Source: an uncultured Legionellaceae bacterium (GTDB taxonomy: Bacteria > Pseudomonadota > Gammaproteobacteria > Legionellales > Legionellaceae). Taken from it: a DNA stretch of 5,744 nucleotides. Under the pieces are notes generated by a model that was not told the origin of the DNA, searched no databases, and saw nothing but the letters and a program-made list of their open reading frames with translations. The translations under genes and the position numbers were made by a program. This document shows, one piece after another, positions 1 to 5,744 of this stretch (its first letter is position 1; each line of letters begins with the position of its first letter). Location: assembly GCA_903887975.1 (NCBI GenBank), contig CAISSD010000103.1:1-5744 (forward strand), written 5' to 3'.

Positions 1-936
1 ATTGTTATTCCATATGCCCATTAAGGCCAATAATATGGGAATATTCTTGGAAAAATCGGTTTGAATAAAATGCTCATCCATGGTTCTTGCACCATCTAAA
101 AGCATTAAAAATGCCTCAAAACCGATGGCAATAGCGGTGATTAAGTTAATCGCTGAACAAAACGAATAACGCCCACCAATCCAATCGCCCATACGAAGAA
201 TGTGTTTTATCCCCAGGGATTTGGCCCTGTTGGGTACAGCAGTTACCGCGATAAAGTGTTGCGCTATTGCTTCTGGTGCATGAAGCCAGGTCATGGCACG
301 TTTCATGTTTAAAAGGGTTTCTTGTGTGGTGAATGATTTTGATGCAACCACAAACAAAGTGGTTTCAGGATTTAACGACGCCGTGACTTCTTTAAAATTT
401 TGCGCATCAAAATCAGAAACAACATGAAAACCAAGATGCGGTGTTCGATACTCAGAAAGTGCAGTTAAAGCAAAAACCGGACCTAAATAAGAACCACCAA
501 TGCCCAAGCTCACAACATCCGTCACGGCTTTTCCCGAATACCCCAACCATAAACCATCACGAATGCTCTGACTGATGTCTTGCATTTGTTCGCGAGCAAA
601 TTGTATCTCTGGAATAATATTGTATCCATCAACCAAAATCTTGGTTTCATCCGCTGCTCTAAGAGCGGTGTGTAATGCAGGTCTTTGTTCGGATGCATTA
701 ATGGGCATCCCTTGCATGAGTTGATGCATCATGGTTGCCAATTGACATTCATCAGCCAACTCAAACAACAACGCCCAAGTGGTGTCATTCATCAACTGAT
801 AACGATGATCCAGATTCAAATGTTGGGTGCTTATGAATGATGGAGTGAAGGATGAATCTCGAATATGTTGCGATTGAAACACATTAGCATGCGCTACCAA
901 GTGCTTCCATACGTTGGTTTGCGTTAAAGATTTCAT
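1..936 (-). CDS. pgi: Glucose-6-phosphate isomerase, N-terminal part (cut by window edge)
   Basis: Cytosolic enzyme interconverting glucose-6-phosphate and fructose-6-phosphate in glycolysis and gluconeogenesis. The minus frame is open from the ATG at 936-934 to base 1, giving 312 codons; family members are about 500-550 residues, so roughly 200 C-terminal residues lie outside. Visible landmarks are SLGIGGSYLGP (residues 143-153, first SIS sugar-phosphate domain), ASKSFTTQET (198-207, phosphate-binding loop) and DWIGGRYSFCSAIN (251-264), which fits the family signature; many homologues have W where this has C. The last visible residues, LLALMGIWNNN, match the stretch before the catalytic region. 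The catalytic Glu, His and Lys known for the family would lie beyond the edge and cannot be checked. The start is set by the first in-frame ATG; no clear Shine-Dalgarno precedes it, but a strong promoter lies just upstream. The reading frame shows no break. Confidence 0.96.
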   Translation of the reverse strand, partial: MKSLTQTNVWKHLVAHANVFQSQHIRDSSFTPSFISTQHLNLDHRYQLMNDTTWALLFELADECQLATMMHQLMQGMPINASEQRPALHTALRAADETKILVDGYNIIPEIQFAREQMQDISQSIRDGLWLGYSGKAVTDVVSLGIGGSYLGPVFALTALSEYRTPHLGFHVVSDFDAQNFKEVTASLNPETTLFVVASKSFTTQETLLNMKRAMTWLHAPEAIAQHFIAVTAVPNRAKSLGIKHILRMGDWIGGRYSFCSAINLITAIAIGFEAFLMLLDGARTMDEHFIQTDFSKNIPILLALMGIWNNN

Positions 937-964
937 TGTATTTTTTATTCTAAAACATCATTTG

Positions 965-993
965 ATTCTACAGAGCCAACAAAAGGCCGTCAA
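965..993 (-). promoter_or_regulatory. Sigma70-type promoter for pgi
   Basis: On the minus strand, TTGACG (988-993, five of six matches to the -35 consensus) is separated by exactly 17 bases from TAGAAT (965-970, five of six matches to the -10 consensus). The start of transcription would fall near base 958, leaving a leader of about 22 bases before the pgi ATG. The -35 box begins one base after the stop codon of the upstream unknown gene, so pgi is probably transcribed on its own rather than only by read-through. Inferred from sequence match only. Confidence 0.6.
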
Positions 994-994
994 T

Positions 995-1927
995 TTATTT
1001 TGGTTTGGCGGATGGAGTTGTTGTACTCTCTTGATTTTGAGGCGCTTCTGAGGCCTTTTGTTCTGGATTGGCACCCTCAAGTGCGCGTTCGGCCAATAGA
1101 ATATTTTTTTCAAGCTCGGCTTTAAGTCTTGGATCGTTGGTTAATGAACGAAGATTATTTTGTAACTTTTGAATGTTTGATAAAATACGTTGTTTGTAAT
1201 CAATTAATTTATTTTCTATTTCAATGCTTCGATCGTTTAAACAGCGAGTACCACTTCGAGGAGTCATTTCAAGTTGCATTCTTGTGGGTTCAGAAAAGTA
1301 TTTTTTAAGCGCCTCTGGTTTGTATTCTAATACCAATCGGTCAACCAAATAAAATTTACCTTCGTATTTAAATGTAACTTTATTAGCGTTATTCAATTGC
1401 TCACGCATGTCCAGACAAAATTTTTGTATGAAACCCGTTGTGTTTTTGATTCCATTTTCTAAATACGCTTTTTGCTCTTCTGGGGTTTTGGTAGAAAGAA
1501 CTTCAAGAAAATTGCTAATCTTTTTATCATCTTCAACATTTGCCTCTTGTTCCTTATTATATTGCTCAAGATTGTGATTTAATGCCGCAGTTTGTTCATC
1601 AATGTTTTTTAGGATATCCAGATTAGGGTCTGCATTTAATATTTTTTCAAAATCGTCTGATGATTGATTGGTGATTGTCCTACCGTTTACTTGAATGACA
1701 TGTTCCTCATACATTTTATCTTTCCACCAACCCCACAAATAAGATTGGTTGGCATGAAGTTCTGAAATAAATGCCAATACCGCATTATTAAACTCAATAT
1801 CACGCTGCCTTTTTCCTTCTTGGGTGTCATTTTGGTATAGTTTTCTTTCTTCCGCACTTTTCATCCCATCGCGCGCAATTTGATCAACCAAATCTTTAAA
1901 ACTTTTTAGTGGTTTACGCCTGGCCAT
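995..1927 (-). CDS. Uncharacterised 310-residue charged, partly coiled-coil protein
   Basis: I do not recognise this protein. From the ATG at 1927 it is 310 residues, rich in Lys, Glu, Asn and Gln, with no signal peptide and no membrane helix, so it should be soluble. The N-terminus is basic (MARRKPLKSFK). An aromatic patch, YLWGWW, lies at 63-68. A mixed middle part (about 180-225) could be a small folded domain, and a long heptad-like helical region spans about 232-285. The tail from about 286 is low in complexity (Pro, Ser, Thr, Gln, Ala), ending TTTPSAKPK. An upstream ATG at 1945 would add six residues, but 1927 is preferred: a GTGAG ribosome site sits 7 bases before it, and the perfect -10 box at 1963-1968 would leave almost no leader for 1945. 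It is divergent from the glycosyltransferase and lies upstream of pgi on the same strand. By eye it is more AT-rich than its neighbours. A secreted effector or a structural accessory protein are possibilities only; no function is assigned. Confidence 0.8.
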   Translation of the reverse strand: MARRKPLKSFKDLVDQIARDGMKSAEERKLYQNDTQEGKRQRDIEFNNAVLAFISELHANQSYLWGWWKDKMYEEHVIQVNGRTITNQSSDDFEKILNADPNLDILKNIDEQTAALNHNLEQYNKEQEANVEDDKKISNFLEVLSTKTPEEQKAYLENGIKNTTGFIQKFCLDMREQLNNANKVTFKYEGKFYLVDRLVLEYKPEALKKYFSEPTRMQLEMTPRSGTRCLNDRSIEIENKLIDYKQRILSNIQKLQNNLRSLTNDPRLKAELEKNILLAERALEGANPEQKASEAPQNQESTTTPSAKPK

Positions 1928-1934
1928 GTTCAAT

Positions 1935-1939
1935 CTCAC
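1935..1939 (-). promoter_or_regulatory. Ribosome binding site deciding the start at 1927
   Basis: GTGAG on the minus strand lies 7 bases before the ATG at 1927. The alternative ATG at 1945 has no purine-rich stretch before it, so this site supports the shorter, 310-residue reading of the unknown protein. Confidence 0.45.
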
Positions 1940-1959
1940 ATACAATGAACCATCTTAAC

Positions 1960-1986
1960 TTGATTATAGTTCATAATTTTTATGAT
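1960..1986 (+). promoter_or_regulatory. Weak candidate promoter for the glycosyltransferase
   Basis: TTGATT (1960-1965) and TATGAT (1981-1986) are fair matches to the -35 and -10 boxes, but the spacer is only 15 bases. It overlaps the minus-strand -10 box at 1963-1968, so the two divergent transcripts may compete for polymerase. Transcription from here would begin near 1993, consistent with translation from 2023. Confidence 0.25.
1963..1968 (-). promoter_or_regulatory. -10 box for the unknown coiled-coil gene
   Basis: A perfect TATAAT on the minus strand ends 35 bases before the ATG at 1927, which would give a leader of about 28 bases. No good -35 hexamer is seen at 16-18 bases spacing (the candidates are ATCATA-like), and there is no extended -10 TG. 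The promoter may therefore be weak or activator-dependent. Confidence 0.4.
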
Positions 1987-2022
1987 ATGATGACGAACAT
2001 TATTAATTTGACATCCACAATC

Positions 2023-3060
2023 ATGAATACAGCAAGCATTGCAGTCATCATCCCTTATTATAATGGTTCAAAAACCATAGAACGTGCGCTTAAAAGCGTG
2101 TTTACCCAAACCATCGCTGCTTTTGAATGCATCGTGGTTAATGATGGATCAAAACCCGATGAACGCCAAGCGCTAGAACTTTTACAACAAAATTACTCTT
2201 TCACCATCATCGACCAAACCAATCAAGGACAAAGTAGTGCAAGAAACACAGGCGTTGCCGCAACAAAAGCAGACTACATTTGTTTTTTAGACCAAGATGA
2301 TTTTTATTTTCCAGAGCACAACGAAGTCTTACTTAACATTGTTCCAGAACAAAAAGCGCGTTTTGGTTTTGTTTATGCCAACATCAGCGAGGCCGATGGC
2401 GAAGGTCATATTATTGATACCCATATGCTTCGTTCTCAAAAAGGCACGCACCCCAAATTTGGTCCAATCATCAATCTGTTAAAGCTCAATCTTTTTATTC
2501 TCCCCTCGGCCACACTCATTGCAAAAAAAGCCTATGAAACCGTTGGTGGTTTTGATCCTCAATTCATCGGTTATGAAGACGATGATTTATTTATTCGTTT
2601 GATTCGAGCCGGTTTTGATCACAATTACATTGATCATCCTGTCACAGCCTGGTGTGTCAGTAGTCAATCAACGTCTCAAAATAGAATCAAAATGGGGCGT
2701 AGTTGTTTTAAATTTTTTCAAAAACTCATTCGTTTGTTTCCTGATGATCTCATTGGTCATCATTATTATTTTCGTGATGGACTTCTGAATCGATTTGGCA
2801 AAGAATTTATTGCCGATGTCATCAACCTGACCATCCTGCATTCCATTGACAAAAAACATCACCAAGAAGTTCATCAACGACTAAACGATTATGCAACGCT
2901 TGTCTATCAAAATGCATCCATTGGCCTATTTTATAAAATAAAATTATGGCTCATGATTATGATACTTAAAATGCTACCCAGAGCCCCTAAGTTGTTCACC
3001 CAACCTTTAAGAAGAATTCATCGTTTGCCATGGCTAAGACGATTAATCGGCATCACTTAA
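2023..3060 (+). CDS. Family 2 glycosyltransferase (GT-A fold)
   Basis: Probably transfers a sugar from a nucleotide-sugar donor onto a surface glycan such as LPS or a capsule; donor and acceptor cannot be read from the sequence. The 345-residue protein opens straight into the GT2 nucleotide-binding fold: VIIPYYNGSKTIERAL (8-23), VNDGS (39-43), QGQSSARNTGV (68-78), the metal-binding DxD in FLDQDD (D90, D92), and GGFDPQFIGYEDDDLF (175-190), whose E185/D186 is the usual position of the catalytic base. After the catalytic domain the C-terminus has a hydrophobic stretch with basic flanks (about 300-320, IKLWLMIMILKMLPR) and a basic end, suggesting attachment to the inner face of the membrane. The frame is open back to 1909, but ATG 2023 is chosen because motifs begin right after it and longer versions would run into the divergent gene's start. 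No good ribosome site is visible. The next gene, trmB, follows 14 bp later and may be co-transcribed, though the functions are unrelated. Confidence 0.9.
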   Translation: MNTASIAVIIPYYNGSKTIERALKSVFTQTIAAFECIVVNDGSKPDERQALELLQQNYSFTIIDQTNQGQSSARNTGVAATKADYICFLDQDDFYFPEHNEVLLNIVPEQKARFGFVYANISEADGEGHIIDTHMLRSQKGTHPKFGPIINLLKLNLFILPSATLIAKKAYETVGGFDPQFIGYEDDDLFIRLIRAGFDHNYIDHPVTAWCVSSQSTSQNRIKMGRSCFKFFQKLIRLFPDDLIGHHYYFRDGLLNRFGKEFIADVINLTILHSIDKKHHQEVHQRLNDYATLVYQNASIGLFYKIKLWLMIMILKMLPRAPKLFTQPLRRIHRLPWLRRLIGIT

Positions 3061-3074
3061 GCGAATCCCTCATC

Positions 3075-3731
3075 ATGAAAGAGCGTATTAAAAGTTTTGT
3101 GTTAAGAAATGGTCGTATTAGCCCGCGCCAACAAAAAGGTTTGGATGATTTACTGCCTCATTTTATTTTGTCACCCAATAAAACCAGTTTTTCGATGATT
3201 TTAAACCAAAATCCTGATGTTGTTGTCGAAATTGGCTTTGGCATGGGTGATTCGTTGGTGTCTATGGCAGCCAACCATCCCCATATTCATTTTATTGGCA
3301 TTGAAGTCCATCAAGCAGGCATTGGAAGTATTTGTGCCAATTTACATGAAAAAAACATCAAAAACGTGAGTATTGCACCTTTTGATGCCGTCACGGTATT
3401 GAGCGATTATATTGAACCCTCGAGCTTAAGCGGCGTTCAAATATTTTTCCCCGATCCCTGGCCTAAAAAAAAGCATCATAAACGTCGCTTGATTCAACCC
3501 GAATTTGTTCGCTTACTGGTTGAAAAAATAAAGCCCGGTGGTTTTTTGCACTGTGCCACGGATTGGGAAGATTATGCCCAACACATGATGAACGTGCTTC
3601 ACAACAATCCCAATCTAATTGGTGGCCAGTGTGAAAAGCCCGAACAGCGCCCATTGACCAAGTTTGAACAACGAGGCCAAAGACTGGGGCACCAAATTTG
3701 GGATTTTTATTTCAAGAAGTTAAGTGATTAA
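3075..3731 (+). CDS. trmB: tRNA (guanine-N7)-methyltransferase TrmB
   Basis: S-adenosylmethionine-dependent enzyme forming m7G at position 46 in the variable loop of tRNAs. From ATG 3075 it is 218 residues, slightly shorter than the 239-residue E. coli protein. It shows the conserved basic start [11 protein letters not shown] (4-14), the SAM-binding loop EIGFGMGDS (52-60), the acidic residue E77 in GIEVH, the [15 protein letters not shown] block (124-138), [11 protein letters not shown] (161-171) and the C-terminal [12 protein letters not shown] (195-206). All family landmarks are present. An ATG at 3030 in the same frame would add 15 residues and overlap the glycosyltransferase by 31 bp; neither start has a clear ribosome site, and 3075 is chosen because the family's conserved sequence starts there. 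Its 3' end overlaps the end of the convergent rlmN by 20 bp. It is the second gene of the plus-strand pair. Confidence 0.96.
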   Translation: MKERIKSFVLRNGRISPRQQKGLDDLLPHFILSPNKTSFSMILNQNPDVVVEIGFGMGDSLVSMAANHPHIHFIGIEVHQAGIGSICANLHEKNIKNVSIAPFDAVTVLSDYIEPSSLSGVQIFFPDPWPKKKHHKRRLIQPEFVRLLVEKIKPGGFLHCATDWEDYAQHMMNVLHNNPNLIGGQCEKPEQRPLTKFEQRGQRLGHQIWDFYFKKLSD

Positions 3732-4803
3732 GCTGTATTTTCTGCCAACGTTGTGATCGACTGGTTTTGTCTTTAAAATCACCCGCCAATTGGCCGCATG
3801 CGGCATCAATATCATCACCGCGTGTTTTTCGTGTGATGGTATTGATGCGTTTTTGCACCAATAAATCACGAAAAGCATCAATACTGGCTTCGGTTGAACG
3901 CTGATATTGCGTCAGTGGAAAAGGATTAAACGGAATAAGATTAACCTTGCAAGGAACATCTTTTAACAACTGAATCAGTGCTTTTGCATGAACAGGTGTG
4001 TCATTAACATCTTTCAACATCACATATTCAAATGTCACCACCCTTTTGGAATCTTTGGGAAAATAATGTCGACAAACATCCATAAGCGAAGCCAACGGAT
4101 ATTTTTTATTCACCGGGACCAATACATCACGAAGCTCATCGGTTGGGGCATGCAACGAGACCGCCAAAGAAACCCGGCTTACTGCTTTTAATTGCTGCAT
4201 TTCGGGTATCAACCCCGATGTGCTCAAAGTCACCCGTCTTTTGGACAATCCATAAGCATAATCGTCCATCATCAAATCCATGGCCGCCACAACGGCGTCA
4301 AAATTAAGCAAAGGCTCGCCCATACCCATCATCACCACATTGGTGACTTTACGAAGAGGCTCCAACGCTCGAACCGCCAACCAAACTTGTCCAATAATTT
4401 CAGCTGTGGTTAAATTTCGATTAAATCCCTGTTTTGCGGTGGCACAAAAACTACAGTTCAAGCCACAACCAACTTGTGACGACACACACAACGTACCACG
4501 ATTAACTTCAGGGATAAATACGGTTTCTATGGCATTACCACAATCAAGCCGCATCAGCCATTTTCGAGTCCCATCTAGAGCCTCTTCTGATTGAATGATT
4601 TCTGGTAGACGAATTTCTGTGTGCTCTTCTAATCGTTCACGTAAAATTTTTCCAAGATTGGTCATCTTGGAAAAATCACAAATACCATATTGATGAATCC
4701 ATTGCAGCAATTGTTGGGCACGAAAAGGCTTTTCACCCCATTCAGAGCAAAATTGCTGCATACGCTCAAGATTAAAATTTAATAAATTAATCTTTGCGAT
4801 CAT
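3712..4803 (-). CDS. rlmN: Dual-specificity 23S rRNA / tRNA adenine-C2 methyltransferase RlmN
   Basis: Radical-SAM enzyme that methylates C2 of A2503 in 23S rRNA and of A37 in some tRNAs, supporting translational accuracy. From ATG 4803 it has 363 residues (E. coli: 384). Seen in order: [15 protein letters not shown] (4-18) and GEKPFRAQQ (23-31) of the N-terminal RNA-binding part; LCVSSQVGC (105-113) with the methyl-carrying Cys being C106 or C336 and the other acting as resolving partner; the cluster ligands C113, C117, C120 in CxxxCxxC; GMGEP (160-164) for [15 protein letters not shown] (186-197); and [13 protein letters not shown] (330-342) with C336. All key residues are intact. The frame stays open upstream to 4956, but that extension is read through ndk; conservation from KINLL onward fixes the start at 4803. 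The start overlaps the end of ndk by 17 bp and has no strong ribosome site, so translation is probably coupled to ndk. The stop lies inside the convergent trmB. Confidence 0.97.
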   Translation of the reverse strand: MIAKINLLNFNLERMQQFCSEWGEKPFRAQQLLQWIHQYGICDFSKMTNLGKILRERLEEHTEIRLPEIIQSEEALDGTRKWLMRLDCGNAIETVFIPEVNRGTLCVSSQVGCGLNCSFCATAKQGFNRNLTTAEIIGQVWLAVRALEPLRKVTNVVMMGMGEPLLNFDAVVAAMDLMMDDYAYGLSKRRVTLSTSGLIPEMQQLKAVSRVSLAVSLHAPTDELRDVLVPVNKKYPLASLMDVCRHYFPKDSKRVVTFEYVMLKDVNDTPVHAKALIQLLKDVPCKVNLIPFNPFPLTQYQRSTEASIDAFRDLLVQKRINTITRKTRGDDIDAACGQLAGDFKDKTSRSQRWQKIQLNHLTS

Positions 4804-5227
4804 GACGAGGACAAATCTCAGATGCAGTAAAAAAATAAGCAATTTCTTGCGTGGCAGTATCCAAAGCATCTGAGCCATGCACTGCATTCGCATCAATACT
4901 GTCTGCAAAATCAGCACGAATGGTTCCAGGAAGTGCTTCTTTAGGATTGGTGGCACCCATCAAATCACGATGTTTGGCAACGGCATCAACACCTTCCAAA
5001 ACCTGAATCATCACAGGACCTGAAATCATAAATGAAACCAAGTCTTTAAAAAAAGGACGCTCACGATGAACCGCATAAAACCCTTCAGCTTCTTGTTGGG
5101 TTAAATGTTTCATTTTGGCTGCAATAATAGAAAGCCCCGCTTGTTCAAATCGGGTATAAATTTGCCCGATGACCGATTTTGCAACCGCATCGGGCTTGAT
5201 GATCGATAATGTTCTTTCTTTTGACAT
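4787..5227 (-). CDS. ndk: Nucleoside diphosphate kinase
   Basis: Cytosolic enzyme transferring the terminal phosphate from ATP to other nucleoside diphosphates through a phospho-histidine, balancing the NTP and dNTP pools. It has 146 residues, close to the usual bacterial length of about 140-143. Visible landmarks are [10 protein letters not shown] (6-15, with K11), FY (50-51), HRERPFF (54-60), SGPV (69-72), GATNP (91-95), GTIRADF (101-107) and the active-site loop NAVHGSDAL (114-122) with the phosphorylated H117. The loop has Ala where many homologues have Ser (HGSDS); the family signature allows this. The C-terminal five residues (HDRKD) run past the usual end and are read over the start of rlmN. 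An AGGA ribosome site overlaps the stop codon of the upstream membrane-protein gene, 8 bp away. It is the middle gene of the three-gene minus-strand unit; ndk-rlmN adjacency is common in gammaproteobacteria. Confidence 0.97.
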   Translation of the reverse strand: MSKERTLSIIKPDAVAKSVIGQIYTRFEQAGLSIIAAKMKHLTQQEAEGFYAVHRERPFFKDLVSFMISGPVMIQVLEGVDAVAKHRDLMGATNPKEALPGTIRADFADSIDANAVHGSDALDTATQEIAYFFTASEICPRHDRKD

Positions 5228-5233
5228 ACAATA

Positions 5234-5237
5234 TCCT
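5234..5237 (-). promoter_or_regulatory. Ribosome binding site of ndk, overlapping the upstream stop codon
   Basis: AGGA on the minus strand is 6 bases before the ndk ATG and shares bases with the TAG stop of the 136-residue gene (5236-5238). This is the clearest ribosome site in the window. It implies that ribosomes finishing the membrane protein stop on top of the ndk initiation site. Confidence 0.65.
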
Positions 5238-5646
5238 AGATTAAATTATTTCCGCTGAATTGTAATGTAATTTCAGAATCAGAACAATTATTATCATCAT
5301 CGGAACAACAAGAAGCAATGCTCGCTGCTGTTCGTGTTATCAACGTGAACCAATCATACAAAGGCGCTGCAATTGCATTCATCATAAAAAGACCTACTGC
5401 AGCCACATACCAACAACCGGTGTGTCCTTCATCAGATTCATTCATTCCAAGTGCAATCAGATCAAGTAAAAAAACAATGATGTGGAGCGCCGTCAAGAAT
5501 ACATTCAAGACAAAATTCCCCACAGGGCTAATCGTTAATTGCCATGCAAAATCTCCAAAACCATGTAATGGCTCATCCCAATCAGGTTGGGTCAATCCAC
5601 AATAATCTTGCCATGCATCGTGAGTATTTTTAATTTCTATAAACAT
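5236..5646 (-). CDS. Uncharacterised 136-residue membrane protein with two hydrophobic helices
   Basis: I do not recognise this protein. It has an acidic, aromatic soluble N-terminus (about 1-44, including the [25 protein letters not shown] region), a first hydrophobic helix at about 45-67 ([22 protein letters not shown]), a short acidic loop NESDEGHTG (69-77), and a second hydrophobic segment at about 78-103. A polar tail follows in which CC, DDD and another Cys cluster (CCSDDDNNC, 113-121). No signal peptide is seen, so both ends should be on the same side of the membrane if both segments cross. The ATG at 5646 is the only plausible start; the next Met is residue 68. The ribosome site is poor. 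It is the first gene of a tight unit with ndk and rlmN, which are normally unlinked to any membrane protein; the arrangement says it is co-expressed with them but not that it shares their function. Intact frame and position in an operon argue that it is real. Confidence 0.78.
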   Translation of the reverse strand: MFIEIKNTHDAWQDYCGLTQPDWDEPLHGFGDFAWQLTISPVGNFVLNVFLTALHIIVFLLDLIALGMNESDEGHTGCWYVAAVGLFMMNAIAAPLYDWFTLITRTAASIASCCSDDDNNCSDSEITLQFSGNNLI

Positions 5647-5674
5647 TTCTCGACTTTAGCCATTTTTACTTAAT

Positions 5675-5690
5675 CCGTTCGCCCTGAGTA
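5675..5690. repeat. REP-like repeat fragment (CCGTTCGCCCTGAG arm)
   Basis: CCGTTCGCCCTGAGTA stands out as GC-rich sequence in an AT-rich gap. Its reverse complement, CTCAGGGCGAACGG, equals the end of a dispersed palindromic repeat that I recall from many proteobacterial genomes (form CTTCGACAAGCTCAGGGCGAACGG). The matching second arm expected in a full element is not found here, so this is at best a half or decayed copy. It lies in the 98-bp leader region of the 136-residue membrane-protein gene. Identification rests on memory, not on a search, and no second copy is in the window. Confidence 0.4.
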
Positions 5691-5691
5691 C

Positions 5692-5721
5692 CCTATATCC
5701 TTCGGATAAAATATCTGGAAA
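5692..5721 (-). promoter_or_regulatory. Weak candidate promoter for the membrane protein-ndk-rlmN unit
   Basis: TTTCCA (5716-5721) and TATAGG (5692-5697) on the minus strand each match four of six consensus bases, with an 18-base spacer, and lie 45 bases before the ATG at 5646. This is the best pair I found in the leader, but it is poor, and the true promoter may lie beyond the window edge. The inverted repeat at 5696-5708 would sit over the spacer and -10 box. Confidence 0.2.
5696..5708. repeat. Short perfect inverted repeat upstream of the membrane-protein gene
   Basis: TATCC-TTC-GGATA forms a five-pair stem with a three-base loop, next to the REP-like fragment. No T-run follows on either strand that would make it an obvious terminator. 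It may be the remains of the repeat element or a binding site for a regulator; the stem is short enough to occur by chance. Confidence 0.3.
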
Positions 5722-5744
5722 GAACAGTATTTTTTTAGATTTAC

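Noticed and set aside
2008..2013. Perfect TTGACA on the plus strand just before the glycosyltransferase start
   Set aside because: No -10-like hexamer is present 15-19 bases downstream, and transcription would begin inside the coding region.
1909..2022. Longer glycosyltransferase start upstream of 2023
   Set aside because: The added residues contain no GT2 sequence, overlap the divergent gene's start and precede the candidate promoter; the fold begins just after ATG 2023.
2668..2877. 69-codon open frame on the minus strand inside the glycosyltransferase
   Set aside because: Antisense shadow of a well-supported gene with no motif or initiation signal.
3692..3701. CCAAATTTGG palindrome followed by GATTTTTAT as a terminator for trmB
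   Set aside because: There is no loop, the stem is AT-rich and it lies inside both coding sequences 30 bases before the trmB stop.
3988..4594. Several open frames on the plus strand opposite rlmN
   Set aside because: They mirror the codon structure of rlmN, have no family resemblance and no ribosome sites; they are shadows.
4804..4956. N-terminal extension of rlmN by 51 residues
   Set aside because: This stretch is the ndk coding sequence in another frame; RlmN family conservation starts at KINLL right after ATG 4803.
5318..5605. 95-codon plus-strand frame opposite the membrane protein
   Set aside because: The minus-strand reading gives a coherent two-helix protein tightly packed with ndk; the plus frame gives no recognisable protein.
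5637..5663. Eight-codon reading frame (MAKVEKCL) overlapping the start of the 136-residue gene on the minus strand
   Set aside because: Could be a leader peptide, but it is very short, in a different frame, has no clear ribosome site and such frames occur by chance.

Overview
The window looks like chromosomal DNA from an AT-rich gammaproteobacterium. The recognisable proteins (Pgi, TrmB, RlmN, Ndk) read like gammaproteobacterial family members, and ndk followed directly by rlmN is a common gammaproteobacterial gene order. The low GC content, two lineage-specific unknown proteins and a REP-like fragment would fit a Legionella/Coxiella-like (Legionellales) genome. That placement comes from remembered sequence resemblance and not from a search.

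Layout from left to right. Bases 1-936 (minus) hold the N-terminal 312 codons of pgi (glucose-6-phosphate isomerase); the rest lies beyond the window edge. A good sigma70-type promoter for pgi sits in the short gap before it, directly after the stop codon of the next gene. Bases 995-1927 (minus) encode an unrecognised 310-residue charged, partly coiled-coil protein. A 95-bp divergent intergenic region follows, with a perfect TATAAT on the minus strand and a weaker candidate promoter on the plus strand. On the plus strand come a family 2 glycosyltransferase (2023-3060) and, 14 bp later, trmB (tRNA m7G46 methyltransferase, 3075-3731). On the minus strand a compact three-gene unit is read from right to left: a 136-residue two-helix membrane protein of unknown function (5236-5646), ndk (4787-5227) and rlmN (3712-4803). 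Their junctions are 8 bp apart and then overlap by 17 bp. rlmN runs tail to tail into trmB with a 20-bp overlap and no visible terminator.

Functionally this is mostly housekeeping: central carbon metabolism (Pgi), nucleotide balance (Ndk), and RNA methylation of tRNA and 23S rRNA (TrmB, RlmN). One glycosyltransferase probably acts on a cell-surface glycan. The two unknown proteins are the only accessory-looking content. I see no RNA gene, CRISPR array, insertion sequence or phage gene, and no convincing new multi-gene system. No gene-free stretch exceeds about 100 bases.
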